DNA of 64,000 nt, from the NCBI RefSeq assembly GCF_904849725.1, contig NC_058518.1, positions 414,725,081 to 414,789,080 of the forward strand, written 5' to 3'. The notes beneath the pieces were generated by a model. That model ran no database searches and had not been told where the DNA came from. It worked only from the letters and a program-made list of their open reading frames with translations. This document shows, piece after piece, positions 10,402 through 19,184 of this stretch (its first letter is position 1; every line of letters starts with the position of its first letter). Source of the stretch: Hordeum vulgare subsp. vulgare (Eukaryota; Streptophyta; Magnoliopsida; Poales; Poaceae). The position numbers were made by a program, and so were the translations under genes.

Positions 10402-11890
10402 GCATTGGTATGGGAAATCCCCTTGGCTTCTGCCAAGCTTGGGGGAGTTGCCCTCGTATCGTATCACCTTTATATCTTTTGCTCTTACCTTTGTTTTAGT
10501 TCTTTCCTTTTCAGTTTTTATTTCTTCTCTTAGAGGAATAAGTCTTTGGTGTTTAGTTTGAGTCTTTTGCTTTTGTATCTCCCCCGATGTATTCGAGCTT
10601 ACGAGCTATATGATAAAGAGTATCTTAGTCAAGGGCTTTGCTTTGTGCCATGATCAAAAGTATGAAAAGTATGATAGAATGAAAGATCACGAGACGATCT
10701 TATGAAAAGTGATAACTTCACATATGACACATATGATGATTGAAACTTGTTGAGAATAAATCAACATAGACCTCAGTCATTGTTGCAATTAATAATAGCT
10801 AATAAGGAAAGAGAGGTTCACATATAAATATATCATCTTAGACACTTTTTACAATCGTGTGCACTCACCAAACTATTACATGCTTAGGAGTAGATGTTGG
10901 ACAAGGAAGACAACATAATGAATTGTGTTTGCTTGGTTCCAAACAATGTTATATGCCTAGAGATCCCTTAGCATGTGACGATTGCTTCCACCTCATATTA
11001 GCTAAAACTCCCGCACCAATTAGAGATACTACTTGTGCATCCATAAACCTCCAACCCAGTTTTGCCATGAGAGTCCACCATACCTACCTATGGATTGAAT
11101 AAGATCCTTCAAGTAAGTTGGCATCGGTGCAAGCAATAAAAATTGCTCTCTAATATGTATGATCTATTAGTGTGTGGAAAATAAGCTTTGTACAAACCTG
11201 TGATGAGGAAGACATAAAAGCGGCAGACTGCATAATAAAGTTCTTTATCACAGGAGGCAATATAAAGTGACGTTCCTCCGCACTAAGAGTACACGCATTC
11301 AAACCTCAAAAGCGCATGACAACCTCTGCTTCCCTCTGCGAAGGGCCTATCTTGTACCTTTACTTTTTGCCCTTGTAAGAGTCATGGTGACCTTCACCAA
11401 TTCCCTATTTTGCCTTTGTCTTGGCTACCGTCACATGCTTGGGAAAGATCTATATTCTTATATCAATTTGGAGTTGAGTACTTATGCTTTATTATTGTTG
11501 ACTTTACCCTTGAGGTAAATCGTTGGGAGGCAAAACTATAAGCCCCTATCTTCCTCTGTGTCGAGCTGAAACTTTGACACCATGAGTACCACGTGAGTTG
11601 TAACAATTGTGGAAAACAAAAGAGATGATTGAGTATGTGGGTTTGCCTTACAAGCTCTTATTTGACTCTTTCTGATGTTATGATAAATTACAATTGCTTC
11701 AATGACTTTGGACTGTTGTTGGTTACTTCTCGGTAAGGTTTTTGATTCATGCTTTGCTTTGTGAAGGAATTGTTACTTTCCCATAAGAATCTTTATGATG
11801 TATTGTTGTTCTATGTGTGATCATGATGCCCTCATGTCCGTATTATGTTTTATCGACACCTTCATCCCTAAACATGTGGACAAGTGAGGT
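10402..11890 (+). other. A2 non-coding block between ORF3 and the polypurine tract
   Basis: About 1.5 kb with no convincing coding. It begins with CAAGCTTGGGGGAG (10,434-10,447), a near copy of the polypurine tract. It contains GAGAGTCCACCATACCTACC (11,070-11,089) and CTTCCCTCTGCGAAGGG (11,329-11,345), both also found in element C. A frame of 81 codons at 10,857-11,102 is open here and in A3 but has no ATG and is broken in A4, so I treat it as non-coding. Confidence 0.6.
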
Positions 11891-11905
11891 CTAAGCTCGG
11901 GGGAG
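11891..11905 (+). other. A2 polypurine tract
   Basis: CTAAGCTCGGGGGAG lies directly before the 3' LTR start (TGATAC at 11,907). Plus-strand cDNA synthesis would be primed here. One base differs from the AAGCTTGGGGGAG seen in A4 and C. Confidence 0.75.
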
Positions 11906-11906
11906 T

Positions 11907-12413
11907 TGATACATCCATCTTGCATCATGCTTTCATGTTGATATTTATTACTTTATGGGCTGTTATATTACTTTGTGGTACCATATTTATGCCTTTTCTC
12001 TCTTATTTTGCAAGGTTTATTTGAAGAGGGAGAATTCAGGCAGCTGGAATTCTGGACTGGAAAAGGAGCAAATCTTAGTCCACTATTGTGCACATCTCCA
12101 AATGCCCTGAAAAGTTACGTGGATTTTTTTGGGATTATATAAAAAATACTGGGCGAAAGAAGTACCAGAGGGGAGCTAGGAGGGCGCCACAAGCCTGGTA
12201 GCCGCCACCCCCTGGTGGCGGTTAGCAAGCTTGTGGGCTCCCTGACGGCCCACTGCCCCCCTCTTTTGCTATATGAAGGGTTTCGTTCGAGAAAACAAAT
12301 CAATCGGGAGCTTTTTCGTGGTTTCGTCGCCGCCACGAGGCGGAACTTGAGCAGATCCAATCTAGAGCTCCGGCAGGACGATCCTGCCGGGGAAACTTCC
12401 CTCCGGAAGTATA
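11907..12413 (+). repeat. A2 3' LTR, truncated
   Basis: Starts TGATACATCC, one base from the family A start, and follows A-type LTR sequence through the hairpin (12,165-12,262) and the CTATATGAAG element, then loses homology after the GGAAACTTCCCTC block near 12,405. From about 12,414 to 12,436 is a short stretch matching the beginning of an A LTR in the opposite orientation (ATCAACATGAAAG), followed at once by the end of the A3 LTR. The last ~1 kb of this LTR is missing. Confidence 0.8.
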
Positions 12414-12436
12414 GGCGATAAACATCAACATGAAAG

Positions 12437-13747
12437 TGATGACCCACAAGGGACAAGCGTGAACAAAGTCTTATAGGAGGAAAAGCGCTCCCGAGGACAC
12501 ACGGGAATTTCTGTCATGCTAGTTTCATCATGTTCATGTGATTCGCGTTCGTTACTTTGATAGTTTGATATGTGGGTGGACCGGCGCTTGGGTACTGCCC
12601 TTACTTGGACAAGCATCCCACTTATGATTAACTCCTCTCGCAAGCATCCGCAACTACGAAAGAAGAATTAAGACAACGTCTAACCATAGCATTAAACTAG
12701 TGGATCCAAGTCAGCCCCTTACGAAGCAACGCATAGACTGGGGTTTAAGCTTCTGTCACTCTAGCAACCCATCATCTACTTACTACTCCCCAATGCCTTC
12801 CTCTAGGCCCACATATGGTGAAGTGTTATGTAGTCGACGTTCACATAACACCACTAGGGGAAAAGACAACATACATCATATCAAAATACCGAACGAATAC
12901 CAAATTCACATGACTATTATCAGCATGACTTATCCCATGTCCTCAGGAACAAAAGTAACTACTCACAAAGCATAATCATAATCATGATCAGAGGTGTAAT
13001 GAGTAGCATCAAGGATCTAAACATAAACTCTTCCACCAAGTAATCCAACTAGCATCAACTACAAAGAGTAATCAACACTACTACCAACCTTACAAGTACC
13101 AATCGGAGTCGCGAGACGGAGATTGGTTACAAGAGATGAACTAGGGTTTGGAGAGGAGATGGTGCTGATGAAGATGTTTATGGAGACGAGTCCCCTCCGA
13201 CGAGAGGAGTGTTGGTGATGACGATGGCGACGATATCCCCCTCCGGGAGGGAAGTTTCCCCGGCAGGATCGTCCTGCCGGAGCTCTAGATTGGTTCTGCT
13301 CAAGTTCCGCCTCGTGGCGGCAGAGAGTCCACGAAAAAGCTCCACCCTAATTTTTTCCTGGACGAAACCCTTCATATAGCAAAAGAGGGGGGCCAATGCG
13401 CCGCCAGGGTTCCCACAAGCCCTGTAGCCGCCACCAGGGGTGGGGGCGGCGGCTACCAGGCTTGTGGGCCCCTGGTAGCGCCCCTCTGGCACTTCTTTCG
13501 CCCAATATTTTTTATATAATCCCAAAAAATTCCACGTTGATTTTCAGGGCATTTGGAGTTGCGCAGAATAGAGGACTCAGACTTGCTCCTTTTCCAATCG
13601 AGAATTCCGGCTGCCGGTATTCTCCCTCTTCAAATAAACCTTGCAAAATAAGAGAGAAAAGGCATAAGTATGGTACCACAAAGTAATATAACAGTCCATA
13701 AAGCGATAAATATCAACATGAAAGCATGATGCAAAATGGACGTATCA
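12437..13747 (-). repeat. A3 3' LTR, 1311 bp
   Basis: On the minus strand it starts TGATACGTCC at 13,747 and ends GGGTCATCA at 12,437. Compared with A1 it lacks about 230 bp just before its end (the joint is at about 12,450, CACAAG to GGACAAG). It keeps the hairpin region (about 13,385-13,495). The 5 bp outside it are GAAAG; no matching duplication can be checked because the other end of A3 is lost. Confidence 0.85.
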
Positions 13748-14958
13748 AATCCCCCAAGCTTAGACCTCGCTTGTCCTCAAGCGAAAACCAAGATCCATAA
13801 ACATGTCCATACGTTTAGGGATGAAGGTGTCGATAAAACATAATACGGACATGAAGGCATCATGATCACACATAGAAGATAAATACATCATAAACATTCT
13901 TATGGGAAAGTAACAATTCCTTCACAAAGCAAAGTATGAAACAACAACCTTACCGAGAAGTAGCCAACAACAGTCCATAGTCATTGAAGCAGTTGCAATT
14001 TATCATAACATCAGAAAGAATCAAATAAGAGCTTGTAAAGCAAACCCACATACTCAATCATCTCTTTTGTTTTCCACAATTGTTACAACTCACGTGGTAC
14101 TCATGGTAGCAAAGTTTCAGTTGGACACAGAGAAAGTTAGGGGCTTATAATTTTGCCTCCCAACCATTTACCTCAAGGGTAAAGTCAACAATAATAAAGC
14201 ATAAGCACTCACCTCCAATTTTTATTGCTTGCACCGATGACAACTTACTTGAGGGATCTTATTCAATCCATAGGTAGGTATGGTGGACACTCATGGCAAA
14301 ACTGGGTTGAAGGTTCATGGATCCACAAGTAGTATCTCTAATTGGTGCGGGAGTTTTGGCTAATATGATGTGGAAGCAATCGTCACATGCTAAGGGATCT
14401 CTAGGCATATAACGTTGTTTGGAACCAAGCAAACACAATTCATTATGTTGTCTTCCTTGTCCAACATCTACTTCTAAGCATGTAATAGTTTGGTGAGTGC
14501 TCACATTTGTAAAAAGTGTCTAAGATGGTATATTCATATGTGAACCTCTCTTTCCTTATTACTTCTTATTAATTGCAACAATGATTGGGGTCTATGTTGG
14601 TCTATTCTCAACAAGTTTCAATCATCATACTTGTCATATGTGAAGCTATCACTTTCCATAAGATCATCTTATGATCTTTCATGCTATCGTTCTTTTAATA
14701 CTTTTGATCACGGCACAAAACAAAGCCCTTGACTAAGATACTCTTTATTATATAGCTCGCAAGCTTGAATACATCGGGGGAGACACAAAGCAAAAGACTC
14801 AAACTGAACACTAAAGACTTATTCCACTAAGAGAAGAAATAAAAACTAAAAAGGAAAGAACTAAAACAAAGGTAAAAGCAAAAGATATAAAGGTGATACG
14901 ATACCGGGGCAACTCCCCCAAGCTTGGCAAAAGCCAAGGGGATTGCCCATACCAATGC
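13748..14958 (-). other. A3 polypurine tract and non-coding block
   Basis: The polypurine tract (rc of CCCCCAAGCTTA, 13,751-13,762) adjoins the LTR start. Upstream on the minus strand is a non-coding block like that of A2, but with a deletion of roughly 0.3 kb around 14,220 that removes the CTTCCCTCTGCGAAGGG motif. The CCATACCTACC motif (rc at 14,270-14,290) and the second polypurine-like motif (14,913-14,926) are kept. Confidence 0.6.
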
Positions 14959-15477
14959 TTAGTTGTCTTCCTTTGGTGGTGATGGTGGTGGAGTTGTTGA
15001 AGTAGTCTGATCCTCCGTCTTCCAAGGCATAGGTGCTCCATCATGGCAGGATGAACGAGTCGCTGGAATCGTCAAATCTGCAGCCAACCGTATTGATTTA
15101 AATCTATACTCATACTCATAGTTTTGGTTCTGCAGGTCATAGATCTGGCCCTGAAGTTGATCAACCCTGTCATAGAGCCTAGAGAGGTGCTTCCCGATGT
15201 CAATGGCGTCCATCTTGTGATTGTTGGTGAACTCCATGATCATCATGTGGTTGGCGTTGAGTCCACGCTCCACCATCCCTTGGCACTTGAAGACTTGTTG
15301 CTCCATTACTTCGAGCCTCGTCTCCACGCTTCCGGTCTTCTTAGGCCCCTCAAAATCACGGATGTGCAACATCCCCTCACTCATCTTGATAGTTTGAGGG
15401 TGTTTCAGCACTTCCGTGAGGTAGGGATTGATGACTTTCTCGAAGATCTTGTCCTTAGGAGCTTTTGGGGAAGTCAT
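14959..15477 (-). CDS. A3 ORF3: intact 172-residue coiled-coil protein of unknown function
   Basis: An uninterrupted frame from ATG (15,477) to stop. Residues 1-30 are basic (MTSPKAPKDKIFEKV). Residues 55-130 have heptad-like hydrophobic spacing, including HLSRLYDRVDQLQGQIYDLQ, which predicts a coiled coil. Residues 155-172 are proline-rich (TTPPPSPPKEDN). There is no signal peptide, membrane helix, zinc finger or enzyme motif. The protein sits between integrase and the 3' LTR, the place of the env-like gene in Athila elements. Copies in A2 (one frameshift) and A4 (5' truncated, one stop) align over the same length. It may help particle assembly, nucleic-acid binding or transport; none of these is shown by the sequence. 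Confidence 0.6.
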   Translation of the reverse strand: MTSPKAPKDKIFEKVINPYLTEVLKHPQTIKMSEGMLHIRDFEGPKKTGSVETRLEVMEQQVFKCQGMVERGLNANHMMIMEFTNNHKMDAIDIGKHLSRLYDRVDQLQGQIYDLQNQNYEYEYRFKSIRLAADLTIPATRSSCHDGAPMPWKTEDQTTSTTPPPSPPKEDN

Positions 15478-15760
15478 GACGATCTAGATGTGCAACAGAA
15501 ACAGGCTCGAAACGAAAACAAAGGAAAACTGCGCGATACGGAGATCAAAACCCTCGGACGTATATATAATGATTTTTTCTGGAGCAGAAGGAGTGCTCCG
15601 CAATAAAACGGAGTACGGGAGGCACACGAGGTGCCCACAAGCCCTGTAGCCGCCGCTAGGGGGTAGGTGGCAGCTAACAAGCTCGTGGTCGCCTCGTGCG
15701 CTCTCCGGACTGCTTTTTATTTTTCTAATTTTCCAAAAATTCCAAAACGGAGAAAAATTC
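15478..15760 (-). promoter_or_regulatory. U3-like cassette before A3 ORF3
   Basis: Same organisation as in A2: an AT-rich run after the integrase stop, a GC-rich imperfect inverted repeat (15,612-15,712, with CCCACAAGCC and a mutated partner arm CAAGCTCGTGG), then a TATA-like stretch (15,560-15,570) 83 nt before the ORF3 ATG. The spacing is as in A2. Confidence 0.5.
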
Positions 15761-17224
15761 CTATTGGAAATGTTTGAGAGTCCAATTAGTTACCGAAACA
15801 CATACCTCTTCGTTTTCAGGGTCTGAAACAGGCTGATAAATATCCCTTATGTACTCCTCTGGAGTTCTGATATTGATGATATTGGTCTCAACATTTATGG
15901 GAGTACCGGATATATAATGCTTGATTCTTTGCCCATTTACCACTCTAGGAAAATTACCTTCCGGGTTATTGATTTTGATGGCACCGGAATGATATACTTC
16001 CTCGACAACGTAAGGACCTTCCCATTTAGAGAGAAGCTTGCCTGCGAAGAATCTTAAGCGAGAATTGTATAGCAGGACATAATCTCCTACATTGAACTCT
16101 CATTTTTGTATTCTTTTATTGTGCCATCTCTTAACCTTTTCCTTGAACAACTTGGCATTCTCATATGCCTGGGTCCTCCATTCATCTAATGAGCTGATAT
16201 CAAACAACCGCTTCTCACCAGCAAGTTTGAAATCAAAATTGAGCTCTTTGATTGCCCAATAAGCCTTCTGTTCTAGCTCAAGAGGTAAATGACATGCCTT
16301 ACCATAAACCATTTTATACGGCGACATGCCCATGGGATTCTTATAAGTAGTCCTATAAGCCCATAGTGCATCGTCAAGTTTACTAGACCAATTCTTTCGA
16401 GATCTATTGACAGTCTTTTGTAAGATCAATTTAATCTCCCTATTACTCAACTCCACTTGACCACTAGACTGAGGATGATAAGTAGATGCAACTCTATGGT
16501 TGAAATCATACTTAGCAAGCATCTTGCGGAAAACACCATGAATGAAGTGTGAACCGCCATAAGTCATCAGATATCTAGGGACTCCAAGTCCTGGAAAAAT
16601 GGCTTCTTTGAGCATCTTAATAGAGGTGTGATGATCAACATTTCTAGTGGGGATAGCTTCTACCCACTTTGTGACATAATCAACACCGACTAAGATGTGA
16701 GTATACCCATTGGAACTCGGGAAGGGTCCCATATAATCAAAGCCCCAAACATCAAATGGTTCAATGACAAGTGAATAGTTCATAGGCATTTCCTGACGTT
16801 TACTGATGTTCCCTATTCTTTGGCATTCGTCACAAGATAAGACAAACTTATGGGCATCCTTGAAGAGAGTGGGCCAATAGAAACCTGATTGCAATACCTT
16901 ATGAGCAGTTCTATCTCTAGCATGGTGTCCTCCGTAGGCTTCGGAATGACACTTCTGCAGGATGTGTCCCTGTTCATGTTCAGGCACACAACGTCTAATA
17001 ACACCATCTATTCCTTCCTTATAAAGGTGAGGATCATCCCAAAAGTAGTATCTCAAATCAAATAAGAATTTCTTGTTTCGCTGGTAGGTGAAACTGGGTG
17101 GTATGTATTTGGCTACGATATAGTTTGCATAATCAGCATACCACGGTGCACTATGTGAAGTGCGGGTGACATTTAGTTGCTCATCAGGAAAGCTGTCATC
17201 AATAGGTCGTGTCATCAAGGGCAT
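15761..17224 (-). pseudogene. pol: A3 integrase, one stop, catalytic Asp lost
   Basis: From about 17,210 down, the frame covers the HHCC zinc domain (CHSEAYGGHH ... CDECQRIGN) and the integrase core with FDYMGPFP and SSGQVELSNREIK. The second catalytic aspartate, in LMTDGGSHF of A2, is tyrosine here (LMTYGGSHF). A TGA at 16,100-16,102 (expected CGA) interrupts the C-terminal part, which continues in frame to a natural end at 15,761 (NWTLKHFQ). A 2-bp deletion near 17,211 separates this frame from RNase H. The enzyme would be inactive. Confidence 0.87.
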
Positions 17225-17773
17225 TCTCTAGCCTGGACAAGTTATCTGCTACACGGTTATCAACACCCTTTCGGTCAACAACGTGCAAAATAAATTCCTG
17301 TAGCAGGATAATCAATCTGATTAGCCTAGGCTTAGCGTCCTTCTTCTCCATAAGGTACTTAATAGCAGCATGATAAGAGTGAATAGTGACTCTGGAGTCA
17401 ACTATATAAGATCTGAACTTTTCACATGCAAACACGACTACGTAGTGGCATAGTTTCTTTGGGCACTGTCTAGAGTTTTACTAGCGTAGTGAATAACATT
17501 CAACTTCTTGTCAACTCTTTGTCCTAGAACAACACCAACAGCATAATCACTAGCGTCGCACATGATTTCAAAGGGCAAGTTCCTGTCAGGTAGTTGAACA
17601 ATAGGTGCGGTTATCAAAGCCTTCTTAAGTATTTCAAAGGCTTCCTCACAATCCTCATCAAAAACAAAAGGAACATCCTTCTACAAGAGGTTGGTAAGAG
17701 GCCTAGAAATCTTAGAGAAGTCTTTACTGAACCTTCTATAGAAACTAGCATGACCTAGGAAACTTCGTATACC
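17199..17773 (-). pseudogene. pol: A3 RNase H with deletion
   Basis: RNase H region in broken frames. The part before about 17,445 continues the RT text (SDYAVGVVLGQ, in frame after the TGA and a TAG equal to that of A2 at 7662). A deletion of about 17 bp at 17,436-17,445 removes most of YATTEMEFLAVVF and shifts the frame. The rest (17,199-17,435) encodes [19 protein letters not shown] and the downstream part. It is non-functional. Confidence 0.8.
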
Positions 17774-18692
17774 TCAGATATCTGTGGGGCAAGGCATTTT
17801 CTCAATTGCATCAACCTTAGCCTGATCAACTTCAATGCCTCTTTCAGAAATTTTGTGTCCTAAGATGATGCCTTCATTAACCATAAAGTGGCACTTCTCC
17901 CAATTCAAGACGAGGTTGGTATCTTCGCATCTCTGTAAGACTCGATCAAGGTTGCTGAGGCAATCATCAAAGGAAGACCCGTAAACGGAGAAGTCATCCA
18001 TGAAAACCTCGACAATCTTTTCACAAAAATCAGAGAATATAGCCTTCATACATCTTTGAAAGGTGGCAGGTGCATTGCATAAGCCAAAAGGCATGCGTCT
18101 ATAAGCAAATGTACCGAAGGGGCAGGTGAAAGTGGTTTTCTCCTCATCAGATTGTGCAACAGGTATTTGCGAGAAACCTGAATAACCATCTAGAAAGCAA
18201 AAGTGTGTGTGTTTGGATAGCCTTTCTAGCATTTGGTCGATAAACGGCAAAGGATAATGGTCTTTCCTGGTTGCCTTGTTCAGTTTCCGGAAGTCTATCA
18301 CCATCCTATAGCCAGTAATAATCCTCTGTGGGATTAGTTCATCTTTATCATTAGGAACGACGGTGATACCTCCCTTCTTAGGTACGCAATGTACTGGACT
18401 TACCCAATCACTATGAGCAACATGATAAACGATTCCTGCTTCCAGAAGCTTTAATATTTCTTTCCTCACGACCTCTTTCATCTTAGGATTTAATCTCCTT
18501 TGGTGATCAACAACTGGTTTAGAATCAGGATCGGTTTTAATCTTGTGCTGACATAGAGTGGGACTAATACCCTTAAGATCATCAAGAGTATATCCAATAG
18601 CCTCACGGTGTTGTCTCAAAGTTTTTAACAACTTATTCTCTTTGTGATTAGAGAGGTGAGCACTAATAATAACAGGATATATCTCCTTCTCA
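17774..18692 (-). pseudogene. pol: A3 reverse transcriptase
   Basis: An open frame from the linker (KEIYPVIISAHLS) through RT: MKEVVRKEILKLLEAGI, VIDFRKLNKATRKDHYPLP, FLDGYSGFSQIPVA, MPFGLCNAPATFQRCM, FMDDFSVYGSSF, and a TGA at 17,774-17,776 in the same place as in A2. All RT catalytic aspartates are present. The open frame extends past 18,692 to 18,811 only because antisense A4 sequence happens to be open; those ~40 residues are not part of the protein. Confidence 0.87.
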
Positions 18693-18840
18693 AGATTTCT
18701 AGGCCTCTTACCAATCTCTTGCAAAAGGATATTCCTTTTGTTTTTGACGATGATTGTGAGGAAGCCTTCGAAATACTTAAGAAGGCTTTGATAACTGCGC
18801 CTATTGTTCAACCACCTGATTGGAACTTACCTTTTGAAAT
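18693..18840 (+). pseudogene. pol: A4 fragment of RT connection / RNase H
   Basis: Encodes [18 protein letters not shown] and continues into CEEAFEILKKALITAPIVQP, ending at NLPFEI. The glutamine codon before KD is intact (CAA), unlike the TAG shared by A2 and A3, so A4 is from another branch of the family. Its left edge is an inverted junction with A3. Confidence 0.8.
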
Positions 18841-19184
18841 CAAGTATGCAAAGGATTTCCCCCGTGGCCTTGGAGCCTTGCGTTGGTTTTCCCTCGAAGC
18901 GGAAAGGGTGATGTAGCGTAGCGGTGGTAAGTATTTCCCTCAGTTTGAGAACCAAGGTATCAATCCAGTGGAGGAGTATCTCAAGATCCTACACAAACAC
19001 AAAAGCTTGCTCCCAACGCTATGAAGGGGTTGTCAATCCCTTATAGATTGTTTGCCAAGTGAGAACTGGAAGCAACAGAGTAACAAGCAAAGTAAAAGTG
19101 GAGGTGTAAACGATGGATGTGAATTGACCCAGGGGCCGTAGTGTTTACTAGTGGCTTCTCTCATGAAAGCAAGTAGACGGTGGG
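18841..19184 (-). repeat. B1 3' LTR, distal piece
   Basis: Matches 35,324-35,665 of the B1 5' LTR (CAAGTATGCAAAGGATTTCC at the left edge, GTAGACGGTGGG at the right). The right edge is the target duplication of C. The left edge is a deletion joint with A4. Confidence 0.85.
19180..19184. repeat. Target-site duplication of C, left copy (GTGGG)
   Basis: GTGGG directly precedes the TG of the C 5' LTR and is repeated at 29,072-29,076 after the CA end of its 3' LTR. The uninterrupted B LTR at 35,660 has GGTGGGTGAAC once, confirming the target. Confidence 0.93.

Larger units (their letters stand above)
4712..12413 (+). mobile_element. A2: Athila-like gypsy retrotransposon with full internal region and truncated 3' LTR
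   Basis: The order is the last 7 bp of a 5' LTR (GTCATCA, 4712-4718), primer site, gag, protease, RT, RNase H, integrase, a U3-like non-coding cassette, a coiled-coil ORF3, a 1.5-kb non-coding block, polypurine tract, and a 3' LTR cut after about 507 bp. The rest of its 5' LTR is missing from the window and probably lies left of position 1, beyond A1. Coding is broken by at least three frameshifts and several stop codons. Two of its nonsense codons are shared with A3, so these copies are closely related. Confidence 0.85.
12437..18692 (-). mobile_element. A3: Athila-like gypsy retrotransposon, 3' two thirds
   Basis: Minus-strand element lying tail-to-tail with A2. It has a 3' LTR (12,437-13,747), polypurine tract, non-coding block, intact coiled-coil ORF3, U3-like cassette, integrase, RNase H and RT. 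It is cut at about 18,692 inside the protease-RT linker and joined there to plus-strand A4 sequence. Gag, the protease core and the 5' LTR are lost. Together A2 and A3 form a large inverted repeat of roughly 6 kb per arm, with arms differing by indels. Confidence 0.85.

Noticed and set aside
10857..11102. 81-codon frame open in both A2 and A3 (14,504-14,259)
   Set aside because: It starts with GTG, not ATG, in both copies and is interrupted in A4, so it is more likely a conserved non-coding block than a gene.
18644..18916. Apparent 90-codon ORF spanning A3 antisense, A4 and B1 LTR
   Set aside because: Only the central part (18,693-18,840) is homologous to RT/RNase H; both ends are junction artefacts.
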